Shown here: piece after piece, positions 34,479-42,099 of the stretch | Numbering within the stretch: the stretch's first letter is position 1 | Layout: the number at the start of each line of letters is the position of its first letter | Notes under the pieces: model-generated | Database searches by the model: none | What the model saw: only the letters and a program-made list of their open reading frames with translations | Told to the model about the DNA's origin: nothing | NCBI GenBank assembly: GCA_041480845.1 | Contig: JBGPAU010000004.1 | Location: forward strand, 1-51,254 | Reading direction: 5' to 3' | From: LCIL01 sp041480845 | GTDB taxonomy: Bacteria > Patescibacteriota > Microgenomatia > UBA8517 | Length of the DNA: 51,254 nucleotides | Translations under genes and position numbers: made by a program

Positions 34479-35630
34479 ATGAATATACTTTTTGTCACCG
34501 AAACATACCTTCCTTTTATTGCCGGAGTTTCTTCTTCTTCCGACTCAATTGCGAGGTATATGGTCTCCCGCGGGCATAGGGTGGTACTTGTGAATCCCAG
34601 GCCGATGATTGATAAGAAAGTCGAAGTGCCACCGAATTTGGAACTTGTTTATGCGCCTTCAGTTCCGGATCTATTTTATAAAGGAAAACCCCTGGCCATA
34701 TTCCCGCTGACAATTCCTGTAATAGGCAAAACCATACGGCAAAACAAGTTTGACATAATTCATATACAGGAGCCGGGGCCACTGGGTGTAAGTGCTCTGA
34801 TTCTATCCAAAATTTATAAAATTCCGACGGTCGGTATGCTTCATTTTACTCCCGAGCAGGCCGCGGGAATGCTTCCGGGCAAGCCCGTATTTATCGTAAA
34901 ACCGTTGGTAGAGGCATATATAAGATTTATTTACAACAAATATAATGCCATAGCCGTCCCCACGCAGACGTTTGTTGACTTTCTTAGATCGATTGGAGTA
35001 ACCAAATCGATCGAGGTTGTTTCAAACGGAGTCGATACGGTTAAATTCCATCAGGGGCCTACGAATCTAAAACTCCGGCAGAAATACGGTATTTCCGAAA
35101 GCGATGTGGTATTTTTCTTCCTGGGACGCCTTGACGGCGATAAAAATGCTGCTACCTTAGTCAAAGCCATGCCCTTTACGGACAATAACGTCAGACTGGT
35201 GATTGCGGGAAGCGGAAAACTCAAGGAAGAATTGCACAAACTTGCTGATGACCTGAAAGTCTCCGGAAAAATTACCTGGGTTGAAAATATTACGGATGAG
35301 GCGATGCCGGATTTTTATCATTTGGCGGATGTATTCTCAATAGTTTCCCCCTATGAGGTTCAGAGCATTGTGACGTTACAGGCTCTCTCATCCGGACTGC
35401 CCGTAATTTGTGCGAATAGGGGAGCTCTTCCCGAACTTTGCCATGATGGTAAAAACGGATACTTGGTCGGCGCATATGATGAAAGAACTCTCGCCGAAAA
35501 AATGAATATTCTGGCAAAAGACGGGCCGATGAGAAAAAAGTTTGGAGAAGAAAGCAGAAAAATAAGTTTGGCTCATCACAAACCGGATGTTCTTCACAAA
35601 TTAGAAATCCTGTATGAAAGAGTGAAATGA
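34479..35630 (+). CDS. GT4-family glycosyltransferase
   Basis: A 383-residue GT-B glycosyltransferase starting MNILFVTETYLPFIAGVSSS. The PimB/WcaJ-neighbour type E-x7-E donor site is YEVQSIVTLQALSSGLPVIC near residues 305-324. The upstream in-frame Met at 34422 was rejected because a TGTATAAT extended -10 (34452-34459) lies between the two. Probably acts in envelope glycolipid or polysaccharide assembly; specific substrates unknown. Confidence 0.85.
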   Translation: MNILFVTETYLPFIAGVSSSSDSIARYMVSRGHRVVLVNPRPMIDKKVEVPPNLELVYAPSVPDLFYKGKPLAIFPLTIPVIGKTIRQNKFDIIHIQEPGPLGVSALILSKIYKIPTVGMLHFTPEQAAGMLPGKPVFIVKPLVEAYIRFIYNKYNAIAVPTQTFVDFLRSIGVTKSIEVVSNGVDTVKFHQGPTNLKLRQKYGISESDVVFFFLGRLDGDKNAATLVKAMPFTDNNVRLVIAGSGKLKEELHKLADDLKVSGKITWVENITDEAMPDFYHLADVFSIVSPYEVQSIVTLQALSSGLPVICANRGALPELCHDGKNGYLVGAYDERTLAEKMNILAKDGPMRKKFGEESRKISLAHHKPDVLHKLEILYERVK

Positions 35631-35670
35631 TATCTTGCTTTTTTGACAGAAAGGGTGTAACAATAACCTC

Positions 35671-36108
35671 ATGCCAAAAAAGATAGCCGGCTATGTGGTA
35701 ATAGGTATAGTTGCGGTTGCGGTTTTGATTTTAGTTTACCTTTTTATAACTAAAGGATATTCAGGGAAGGGAACCACCACTCTTCCGTATGTACAAACCA
35801 CAGCACCCGGAGCTTCCCCTGTGGCGAGTCAGGAAGCAGGAACCGTTACCTCGGATAAGATTTCTTTGACAATAACTTCTCCCAAGGACGGCGATGCACT
35901 TGATTCGACCAATGTTACGGTCAAGGGAAAAACCAGCCCCAACGCAGACGTTTTTGTTAACGACCAGGAAGGCAAAGCCGATTCAAACGGAAACTTCTCG
36001 ATTAGTATTGGGCTGGACGAGGGAAGCGATTTAATTGTTGTTTCAGCAAACGATTCTGATGGCAATGCTGCCCAGGAGGAGTTGACGGTAACGATAGCGT
36101 CATTCTAA
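35671..36108 (+). CDS. Membrane-anchored protein with one Ig-like/glucodextranase-B-type domain
   Basis: A 145-residue protein. One N-terminal transmembrane helix (residues about 6-27) is followed by a Gly/Thr/Pro linker and a beta-sandwich domain (residues about 65-145) with ITSPKDGDALDSTNVTVKG and ADSNGNFSISIGLDEG. Such domains occur in extracellular carbohydrate-related proteins. An extended -10 (TGtAACAAT) lies 6 nt before the ATG. Confidence 0.72.
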   Translation: MPKKIAGYVVIGIVAVAVLILVYLFITKGYSGKGTTTLPYVQTTAPGASPVASQEAGTVTSDKISLTITSPKDGDALDSTNVTVKGKTSPNADVFVNDQEGKADSNGNFSISIGLDEGSDLIVVSANDSDGNAAQEELTVTIASF

Positions 36109-36111
36109 TAA
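36082..36111 (+). promoter_or_regulatory. Promoter within the preceding gene for the 36118 gene
   Basis: TTGACG (36082-36087), 18 bp, TAATAA (36106-36111), then 6 nt (aacaat with leading a) and the ATG at 36118. Predicts a leaderless message starting inside the 3' end of the upstream gene. Confidence 0.5.
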
Positions 36112-36117
36112 AACAAT

Positions 36118-36816
36118 ATGAAAAATAAGAAAATTACAAATTTGTTATTTGCAGGCTTGTTTCTCTTTCCGGTTATTGGTATACAAAGAGTGATTAACCC
36201 GAATTTAGTGCTTCCAACCCCAACCCCCACACCTACAATTAAAATAATAAATCCCAACCTGTTTAAAAAGATTGGTGGGGTTGAACTTATATTTACCAAT
36301 AAGCGCGGGGAGCTTGAGAATGTCAAAGTAACTGCAAAAGATGCTACGAGTATTACCGTTGATAACAGGGGAACAAGTGTGAAGGTTGATGTTGACGCAA
36401 ATACCCATTTCAGAAGAAAATTCTGGGGTAAAAGCTCTCTCGCCGAAATTTCTCTCAACGACAGTGTTGACGTTATCGGCAGATGGATGAACGAGGGTAA
36501 AACAGAGATTAAAGCCGTTGTTATTCGCGATCTTTCTATTCAGAAAAGGTTTGGAGTGTTTTTTGGAACGGTTAAAACCATTACAGATACGGGATTTGTA
36601 ATGACCACTGTTCAAAGAGGGGAGGAAACGGTCACTCTTGACTCCGCCAAGCTTATCAACAGAAAAGGCCAAACAATCACTGCGGGAGATATACAAATTG
36701 GGCACAAAGTGAGGGTTAAAGGCCTTTGGGATAGTATCGCCTTTACGATTACCGAAGTTACGCAGGTTAAGGATTTTAGTTTGCCTCCGTTTGCATCACC
36801 CTCTCCAGCACCTTAG
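36118..36816 (+). CDS. Exported DUF5666-like protein
   Basis: A 232-residue protein with an N-terminal hydrophobic signal or anchor (residues about 8-22), a Pro/Thr stretch, and two beta-rich units (about residues 50-135 and 140-220). Each unit contains a V-x-A-K/T-T-I-T-D/S-T pattern, as in DUF5666 proteins. Role unknown. It ends in a Pro/Ser tail. Confidence 0.6.
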   Translation: MKNKKITNLLFAGLFLFPVIGIQRVINPNLVLPTPTPTPTIKIINPNLFKKIGGVELIFTNKRGELENVKVTAKDATSITVDNRGTSVKVDVDANTHFRRKFWGKSSLAEISLNDSVDVIGRWMNEGKTEIKAVVIRDLSIQKRFGVFFGTVKTITDTGFVMTTVQRGEETVTLDSAKLINRKGQTITAGDIQIGHKVRVKGLWDSIAFTITEVTQVKDFSLPPFASPSPAP

Positions 36817-36834
36817 AGCTATAATGTCAGAAAT

Positions 36835-37152
36835 ATGACAGAAAATACAGCGGAAATTGTAGAAACTGACATTTCGCCGGTTATGGCGGAATACGATAAA
36901 TGGAAAGATGTAAAAGGTGTATCAGCCGTCGGTCAGGCTCTTCATCCTGCAGTATTGAATAATATTTCTTGGGGTGAAGGTATAACCCCAAGAAAAATTG
37001 CCGAATTTACCCTCCAGACAGCCAGAGACGAGACGTTGCGGTGGGTTGATGATAGGAAAGGGTCTTACAATTTGGAACAGAGTGATTATTATCATAAAGT
37101 CCACGAGGTAAGGAGGGAAATAAGGAAAATTCTTAGGAAAGAAAAAGCATAG
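36835..37152 (+). CDS. Small hypothetical protein
   Basis: A 105-residue soluble protein, helical, with a basic C-terminus (EIRKILRKEKA). No family recognised. TATAAT (36820-36825) lies 9 nt before the ATG, so it has its own promoter and a very short leader at most. Confidence 0.55.
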   Translation: MTENTAEIVETDISPVMAEYDKWKDVKGVSAVGQALHPAVLNNISWGEGITPRKIAEFTLQTARDETLRWVDDRKGSYNLEQSDYYHKVHEVRREIRKILRKEKA

Positions 37153-37201
37153 GGGGTTTTGGGGGTTGAATAATCAAAAGTAAGGAATTAGGATAAAACG
37201 A

Positions 37202-37501
37202 ATGGTTGAAGGAGATTTATTATCAAATGGAAAACACCCCACGGAAGGAACGACCCTGATAGCAGAAAACAATCTACAAAACGCAGACCACAGATTACTA
37301 ATTAGAACAACCAGCACTTTGGGGGCTGATTGTAGTGAACTTTCTAAAAAATTGGGATGTAAGATAGAGACCATTGTCGGAGATATCTTAAGTGTAGGCT
37401 ATAAATCAGTTAAAGCCTTAGCAAACGGAAACGATCGGGTTATTGTTTCATTAAAAGACGGTAAGATAGATGTTGAAAGCTTCAAGGATAAACAAGAATA
37501 G
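37202..37501 (+). CDS. Small hypothetical protein
   Basis: A 99-residue protein starting MVEGDLLSNGKHPTEGTT. The C-terminal half alternates beta strands (DRVIVSLKDGKIDVESF). No family recognised and no ribosome site is seen. The 136 bp after it hold no gene. Confidence 0.45.
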   Translation: MVEGDLLSNGKHPTEGTTLIAENNLQNADHRLLIRTTSTLGADCSELSKKLGCKIETIVGDILSVGYKSVKALANGNDRVIVSLKDGKIDVESFKDKQE

Positions 37502-37637
37502 GTCAGACATTCTTTGCCCTTCGTTAGAGAATAATTTCGAGGTGGAATTCGGGGAAGAAGGGGAGTATGATACTTCCAGTTTGCACATTTTTGGTTTAAT
37601 AACCCATTTACTCAAAGCCCCTTGAAAGGAGGTTGGA

Positions 37638-37838
37638 ATGCAAAAATGGGAATATATGTTCGTCCAGGTTTTTGAAGGAAGGATCACGGCGATTGGTAGT
37701 GTAAAGTATAAAAAAGACCAGTTCAATTGGGAAAGCTGGCTTAGGGACCGCGGATTTGAGGGTTGGGAACTTGCCTCAGAGGTGTCTTTTAGTAAAACCT
37801 CAATCCACGCGACTCTCAAGCGCCCAATTCAACAATAG
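37638..37838 (+). CDS. DUF4177-like small protein, paralogue 1
   Basis: A 66-residue protein (MQKWEYMFVQVF...GFEGWELAS) with the WEY start and GWEL core of DUF4177-type proteins. A strong Shine-Dalgarno site (aaaggagg) lies 7 nt before the ATG, unlike most genes here. It is followed 16 bp later by a paralogue. Confidence 0.65.
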   Translation: MQKWEYMFVQVFEGRITAIGSVKYKKDQFNWESWLRDRGFEGWELASEVSFSKTSIHATLKRPIQQ

Positions 37839-37854
37839 ACAAAGGAGGTTTGCT

Positions 37855-38049
37855 ATGGGATGGGAATACCGTACGGCCATCGAAGTTGGTGGTTATGTGG
37901 TCAACACCGATTGGAAAGAACAAGCTCCGGAAGAGCTGGAAGTTTTTCTTGGACGCCACCGCGAAGGTGGATGGCAACGGGTGTTGATAGCCCTGACGGG
38001 GAATTCCGATGGTGAATCAATCATCATTTTAAAAAGACCAAAGGAATAG
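37855..38049 (+). CDS. DUF4177-like small protein, paralogue 2
   Basis: A 64-residue paralogue of the preceding protein: MGWEYRTAIEV at the start, GGWQRVLIAL in place of GWELAS, and a basic ILKRP end shared with it. The start at 37855 is fixed by a perfect aaaggagg 7 nt upstream; the longer frame upstream overlaps the first paralogue and was not used. It is followed by a terminator. Confidence 0.65.
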   Translation: MGWEYRTAIEVGGYVVNTDWKEQAPEELEVFLGRHREGGWQRVLIALTGNSDGESIIILKRPKE

Positions 38050-38060
38050 CCCCGGCCCTA

Positions 38061-38096
38061 AAGGCACAGAAAAAGCAAGCTCTGTGCCTTTTATTT
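38061..38096 (+). terminator. Intrinsic terminator after the DUF4177-like pair
   Basis: A perfect 10-bp stem (38061-38070 with 38081-38090) is followed by tttatttt. Confidence 0.85.
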
Positions 38097-38125
38097 TGGC
38101 AAAATAGGGCCATACTAAGTATCAC

Positions 38126-38383
38126 ATGGCGACCTGCGAATTCCATGCAAAGTATGTAGATTATCTGACTGACCAAATAGCATTAGAATTGGTTGGTAGG
38201 AGAGGCCAAAACTCCCGGGATTTGGGTGAAGTTTGGTGTGTAGTTAATACAATTGCTATTTGCAAAACGCTTGAACGAATAACCCCCGGTGAGGCGGGGA
38301 ACTTGACTTCAATTGTTTTCAAACTTTACCCCCAGTTTGAAGAGGATCTGAAAGCAGGATTAGAGAAAAATCATCTTGGTTAA
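38126..38383 (+). CDS. Small hypothetical protein
   Basis: An 85-residue soluble helical protein (MATCEFHAKYVDYLTDQIALE...). Three cysteines. No family recognised. A TACTAA hexamer lies 7 nt before the ATG. A G-rich spacer follows. Confidence 0.45.
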   Translation: MATCEFHAKYVDYLTDQIALELVGRRGQNSRDLGEVWCVVNTIAICKTLERITPGEAGNLTSIVFKLYPQFEEDLKAGLEKNHLG

Positions 38384-38451
38384 ATAGCTTTGGGGTGGAA
38401 GGTGGGGGAGGTGTTTGATTTTTAAGGTTTAGGGTAATATACTTCCGGCTG

Positions 38452-38877
38452 ATGGAGCACGAAGATTCTGAGGAAAAAGAACAAGCCATATACCTCGGCG
38501 TATTAAATCACGAGATAGGGGAAACCCTTGCCAATTGGAAGGAACACCAAAACTTTCTGGAAGATTCTACCAAACTTAATGCCTTAGTTTATATTGCTCA
38601 GGAAGCCGGCCGTGGCTTCGTGATAGAAATCAGCGGCAATGCAACCCGCGGAGGTTCGGGACAGGGACTAAATCTTTCACCCGAAGCTTCTAAATATTGT
38701 AAGTGGGAAGCAAACGGTTTGTTAATTTTTACGCTTCCCGATGCAGAAGAACGGAAAGCCTCACACGAGCGGACGTTGAAAATAAAATTTAGCGAAAGCC
38801 ATTTAAGTTTGGATTCTTCCAAGGATAAGGAAGCCTACTTCAGAGCCGCAGACGTGTTGTCCGTTGAAGTAAAGTAA
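38452..38877 (+). CDS. Small hypothetical protein
   Basis: A 141-residue acidic protein. Starts with a charged helix (MEHEDSEEKEQAIYLGVLN), ends beta-rich. No family recognised. TAATAT lies 11 nt before the ATG. Confidence 0.5.
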   Translation: MEHEDSEEKEQAIYLGVLNHEIGETLANWKEHQNFLEDSTKLNALVYIAQEAGRGFVIEISGNATRGGSGQGLNLSPEASKYCKWEANGLLIFTLPDAEERKASHERTLKIKFSESHLSLDSSKDKEAYFRAADVLSVEVK

Positions 38878-38930
38878 CCTCAGGGTGAGGAGAAATTTGA
38901 AACCGATTCAGTGTTAAAATAGGGTGACAA

Positions 38931-39500
38931 ATGTTTGAAGATAGATGTGAGGCCGGGAATCTTCTTGCCGAGAGACTTGCTTCATTAAAAGCTTCTTTTG
39001 ATGTTGTTTTGGCCATACCGCGCGGGGGAGTGGTTGTTGGAAGAGTTATTGCGGATAAACTTCACTTACCACTTTACGCTTTGGTTGTTAAGAAAGTACC
39101 CACCGCAGGACAGCCGGAGTTGGCAGCCGGCGCCATCGGGCCCGAAGGGGTTTCTTCCGGAAAGAAATCTTCGGAGGTAGAAAAAATTGTGGGTGAAAGG
39201 ATAAAAAAGTTTGGTCAGTTGAAAAATTTGAGGGGCCGGAAAGTGCTACTGGTTGATGACGGGATAGCCACCGGTGCCACAGTCGAAACGGCAATTAAGT
39301 ATTTGAAAAAGAAAAATGTCGGGAGTATTACTTTGGCCATTCCGGTTGCTCCAAAAGATATTATTGATAAAATCCGTAAAGAGATTGATAGCGTGATATC
39401 TTTGGAAAAACCAAGAGAGTTTTATGCCGTGGGAGATTTTTATCGTTGTTTTCCCCAAGTTGAAGACGAAGAAGTGCTGCGATTGCTTCAGAATGATTAA
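38931..39500 (+). CDS. Phosphoribosyltransferase-family protein
   Basis: A 189-residue type I phosphoribosyltransferase fold. The PRPP loop is VLLVDDGIATGATVETA (about residues 104-120), and the N-terminal AIPRGGVVVG is typical of the predicted phosphoribosyltransferases sometimes fused to dienelactone-hydrolase-like domains. The nucleobase or other substrate is not evident. TAAAAT lies about 10 nt before the ATG. Confidence 0.82.
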   Translation: MFEDRCEAGNLLAERLASLKASFDVVLAIPRGGVVVGRVIADKLHLPLYALVVKKVPTAGQPELAAGAIGPEGVSSGKKSSEVEKIVGERIKKFGQLKNLRGRKVLLVDDGIATGATVETAIKYLKKKNVGSITLAIPVAPKDIIDKIRKEIDSVISLEKPREFYAVGDFYRCFPQVEDEEVLRLLQND

Positions 39501-39521
39501 AAATAGAGGAGAAATTTGACT

Positions 39522-39833
39522 TTATGATTTCCCAACGGCCTTGAGTTTGGCCTCTATTGATGTTGGTTTGTCCAGCCGGTGGTCGATACGCAGATCAACA
39601 TGAATCCGCCCTGCACCCATTTTTACCATTGCCTCGTCGGTTTGTTCAATTACGCGGAAAAGTGATTCAAAGTCTGGTGCCTCGATGGTTGTTGACATTC
39701 CACCGGTAACGCTTTTGAGGCCTGACTCTTCGATTATGCGGATGGCTTCCTTGACAAAGCGACTGACTGAGGCTCCTTCGCTCGTCGGAAAAATCGCGAA
39801 CTCGGCAATGATCGATCCTTGTTCTTTTCCCAT
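39522..39833 (-). CDS. MTH1187/UPF0045 thiamine-binding family protein
   Basis: A 103-residue ferredoxin-like-fold protein with the family order IIAEFAIFP...GASVSRFVKEAIRIIEESG...GMSTTIEA. Members bind thiamine or hydroxymethylpyrimidine in some organisms and have unknown roles in others. TACAAT is 7 nt before the ATG on this strand. It is convergent with the phosphoribosyltransferase gene. Confidence 0.82.
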   Translation of the reverse strand: MGKEQGSIIAEFAIFPTSEGASVSRFVKEAIRIIEESGLKSVTGGMSTTIEAPDFESLFRVIEQTDEAMVKMGAGRIHVDLRIDHRLDKPTSIEAKLKAVGKS

Positions 39834-39932
39834 CTCTGAGATTGTAACAAGAGATATTTCCGGTTACAAGTGAGGGGGGAGAAATTTGACGATTTGGTGG
39901 AAGTTGGGGGAGAAGGGGTGTAATATTGCCCC

Positions 39933-40691
39933 ATGAGTTTTTTGGAAAGGATTTTGGCAGAAAAAAGACGGAATCTATTCGATGGTTTGGGGGGATATGC
40001 GAGTCCCCGAGTAATTCAGGCGATGAAAGAGATTCCCAGAACAAAATTTGTTCATCCGATAAACCTGCCCAGAACTTACAATGATGAAGTTCTTTCCATA
40101 CCTTCGGTTTCTTGGTTATATAAAAGAGCCACAATTTCCCAACCCGGAGTTGTTGCCGAGATGACTGAGCTTCTTGACCCACAACCAAACGAAAGCGTTT
40201 TGGAAATAGGAACGGCGAGCGGTTATCAAGCTGCAGTTTTGAGTAAGCTGGTAAAGAATGTGGTGAGTGTAGAGATAATCCCTGGTTTAGCCAAACAAGC
40301 CAGACGAAGATTTAAAAAGCTTGGAATAGACAATATAAATGTGATCTTGGCTGATGGTAGTATACCTTTTACCCGGGAAAAAGTTTTCGACAAAATATTG
40401 GTGACTGCTTCTGTTTTTCCACATTTTATTCCTCTTTTTATGCCGGCTCTTAAAGAAAATGGAGTCTGTGTACTTCCAGTTGGAGGAGATGGAGGAGATG
40501 AGCGTTTTTGTAAACTAACACGAATTAGAAGAAAAGGGGAGGGATATTTTGTTGAGAAAGCTACTCCTGGCTTTGTCTTTGTCTTGATGGAGGGGGCAGG
40601 AGGTTGGGAAGGGCTCAATGCCGCATATCTAGATTTTCTTCACAATGACTTTTTTAGACAGGGTGGAGACGAGAAATTGAAGGAAGAGTAA
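39933..40691 (+). CDS. Protein-L-isoaspartate O-methyltransferase (Pcm)-family
   Basis: A 252-residue SAM-dependent methyltransferase. Motif I is VLEIGTASGYQAAVLS; a later SVEIIPGLAKQA binds the ribose; GGDGGDERFCKL matches the C-terminal Pcm region. It repairs isoaspartyl residues. The C-terminal 40 residues are an extra tail (GWEGLNAAYLDF). TAATAT (39921-39926) lies exactly 6 nt before the ATG, predicting a leaderless message. Confidence 0.88.
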   Translation: MSFLERILAEKRRNLFDGLGGYASPRVIQAMKEIPRTKFVHPINLPRTYNDEVLSIPSVSWLYKRATISQPGVVAEMTELLDPQPNESVLEIGTASGYQAAVLSKLVKNVVSVEIIPGLAKQARRRFKKLGIDNINVILADGSIPFTREKVFDKILVTASVFPHFIPLFMPALKENGVCVLPVGGDGGDERFCKLTRIRRKGEGYFVEKATPGFVFVLMEGAGGWEGLNAAYLDFLHNDFFRQGGDEKLKEE

Positions 40692-40719
40692 CCTTTGAGG
40701 TACGGCCCATTCGACTCTG

Positions 40720-40748
40720 GATTCGACTTCGCTCACCATCGCTCAGGG
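40720..40748. repeat. Short ttcgac...gctcag repeat
   Basis: An intergenic copy of the ttcgac-N-gctcag(g) repeat also found inside mutM (2048-2070), copA (14491-14507) and beside the 16S gene (44569-44602). Confidence 0.5.
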
Positions 40749-40794
40749 TTATAAGGAGAAATTTGACGATTGTTTTATTTGTTATAATGTGTCT

Positions 40795-40944
40795 ATGAAC
40801 GAAACCGTCTTAACAGTTAGTCCTGCTGTCGAAACTGCTAGTAGGATCCTTGCATTTCTCGTCGTTCTTTATTTTCTGGTATTTGCTTGGGCAATTATCA
40901 GAAAACTTAAATCCAAACTTCACAAAAAATCAGAGAAAGTTTGA
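40795..40944 (+). CDS. 49-residue single-pass membrane peptide
   Basis: ATG at 40795, TGA at 40942-40944. The peptide is MNETVLTVSPAVETASRILA followed by a hydrophobic helix (residues about 18-36) and a Lys-rich tail. TATAAT (40783-40788) is exactly 6 nt before the ATG, so it is a leaderless gene. Function unknown; missed by length cut-offs. Confidence 0.6.
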   Translation: MNETVLTVSPAVETASRILAFLVVLYFLVFAWAIIRKLKSKLHKKSEKV

Positions 40945-40977
40945 TGAAATTTGAGCCTTTTGTGATATAATAAGTTA

Positions 40978-41080
40978 ACTTTCCCAGATAGACTTTCTGG
41001 GTAGCTGGGGACAAGTCCTTTGAAAAAAGGCACCCGAGCATATATATGGCACATAGCCAGAGCACAGCTCTGGCTTTTTT
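40978..41080 (+). ncRNA. Candidate structured small RNA with own promoter and terminator
   Basis: An extended -10 (TGaTATAAT, 40963-40971) predicts a start near 40978. The transcript can form CCCAGA/TCTGGG (about 40983-41001), a GCTGGG...CCCgAGC helix enclosing CCTTTgaaaAAAGG (41004-41040), and ends with a 9-bp terminator hairpin (41055-41063 and 41067-41075) and six T. No ORF of note inside. I do not recognise it as 6S, SRP, 5S or a known riboswitch. Confidence 0.65.
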
Positions 41081-41166
41081 GTTGCAAAAGTTTGCAAAAG
41101 TTTGAAAAGCCTTTTAGGAGGCAATTACAATTTGCCTATAAATAGTTTTGTCTGAAAGAATTAAAT

Positions 41167-41268
41167 ATGGAGACGAATTTAGCAACCAATGTAAGCAAAT
41201 TTTTATGGCAACTACTTCTAATAGTGGTTGGTGGATATATTGTTCACAAAATTACGGATTCAAATTAG
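41167..41268 (+). CDS. 33-residue membrane peptide
   Basis: Encodes METNLATNVSKF, a hydrophobic stretch (LWQLLLIVVGGYIV), and HKITDSN before TAG. No promoter or ribosome site is clear. It lies between the small RNA and the regulator. Low certainty because it is very short. Confidence 0.3.
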   Translation: METNLATNVSKFLWQLLLIVVGGYIVHKITDSN

Positions 41269-41286
41269 TCGAGATGATGTTAAAAC

Positions 41287-41316
41287 TTGACAAACAATTA
41301 ATGGTTCTTGTATAAT
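41287..41316 (+). promoter_or_regulatory. Consensus promoter of the ribbon-helix-helix gene
   Basis: TTGACA (41287-41292), 18 bp, TATAAT (41311-41316). It is the most consensus-like promoter in the window. The leader would be only about 5 nt. Confidence 0.85.
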
Positions 41317-41327
41317 TATCATTAATC

Positions 41328-41504
41328 ATGAAGACTCAAATCGTAAACGTCTCTCTCCCTGAAAGAATGTTAGAGGCGGCAGACGAGCAGGCGAAGAGAG
41401 AGCTAAGAAGTAGAAGCGAGTTTTTCAGAGAGGCTGTTCGTTGGTATTTAATTAATAACGGGATTTGGGCTGCGCCTCAGAGAGCTTTAAAAGTTTCAAG
41501 ATAG
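41328..41504 (+). CDS. Ribbon-helix-helix (CopG-like) DNA-binding protein
   Basis: A 58-residue protein starting MKTQIVNVSLPERMLEAADE, a beta strand followed by helices with RSRSEFFREAVRWYL, the standard RHH fold. Such proteins act as dimeric repressors, often autoregulatory or as antitoxins. No toxin gene of known type is next to it. A strong promoter lies just upstream. Confidence 0.82.
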   Translation: MKTQIVNVSLPERMLEAADEQAKRELRSRSEFFREAVRWYLINNGIWAAPQRALKVSR

Positions 41505-41581
41505 TCCTTCCATGAGTTTCATACTAACAGCGGCCCAAATGGCCGCAATTTTGCGTGGCCAGGAAGGAAGTGAATTTAGAT

Positions 41582-41752
41582 ATGGCAACTAACGGACCAA
41601 TAGGTAAAGGCAGATTGGGAGCGGTAGACGATAGAAAACAAGCGTTTAACCCGCATACTGGCTTGTGGATAAAAATAAATACTGATACAGGAAGATTTAT
41701 GGATAACAAAACATCGGGAGGAAGATTTAAGGGGGTAAGACGAGATAAATAA
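41582..41752 (+). CDS. Small basic conserved-type protein
   Basis: A 56-residue protein: MATNGPIGKGRLGAVDDRKQ, then FNPHTGLWIKINTDTGRFMD and a GRFKGVRRDK tail. The 'pattern of N-P-x-T-x-x-W-x-K/R and T-G-R-F-M-D' is familiar from small hypothetical proteins of this bacterial group. Start chosen at 41582 because aaggaagg precedes it. Function unknown. Confidence 0.6.
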   Translation: MATNGPIGKGRLGAVDDRKQAFNPHTGLWIKINTDTGRFMDNKTSGGRFKGVRRDK

Positions 41753-41770
41753 AGGGGGTGAAAGTTAAAA

Positions 41771-41953
41771 ATGGCAACTTTTTACATTTATATAGATGCT
41801 TCCAGGGACTTTAGATGGCGGTTAAAATCCGTGAATGGACGAATAATTGCAGATAGTGGAGAGGGTTATGAAACCAGGCAAGGTGTCGATTCAGCTATAG
41901 TTTGGATGAAGACATACACAAAAGGGGCAGATGTTGTTGATTCAACTGAGTAA
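41771..41953 (+). CDS. DUF1508/YegP-like small protein
   Basis: A 60-residue protein with the YegP-type order FYIYIDASRDFRWRLKSVNG, IIADSGEGYETRQG and VDSAIVWMKTY. DUF1508 proteins are short one-domain proteins of unknown role. A strong ribosome site (aaagggggtg) precedes the ATG. Confidence 0.75.
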   Translation: MATFYIYIDASRDFRWRLKSVNGRIIADSGEGYETRQGVDSAIVWMKTYTKGADVVDSTE

Positions 41954-41992
41954 ATGAAGGTCTAATTGTAAGTAGGAAAGGTGGTGATTAAA

Positions 41993-42088
41993 ATGACTGA
42001 ACAGCAAGCGGAGAGATTGTTACAAATATTGCAACAGATAATATCTGAATTGCGGTATATTCACAGTGCTATTAACAATATCAAATAA
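41993..42088 (+). CDS. 31-residue helical peptide
   Basis: Encodes MTEQQAERLLQILQQIISEL plus RYIHSAINNIK. A near-perfect Shine-Dalgarno site (aaaggtggtga) lies 5 nt before the ATG. Heptad-like leucines suggest a coiled coil. Function unknown. Confidence 0.5.
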   Translation: MTEQQAERLLQILQQIISELRYIHSAINNIK

Positions 42089-42099
42089 TGGATTCGAGG

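Noticed and set aside
41512..41592. 26-residue ORF between the RHH gene and the 41582 gene
   Set aside because: It overlaps the ribosome site and start of the next gene and has no initiation signal of its own.
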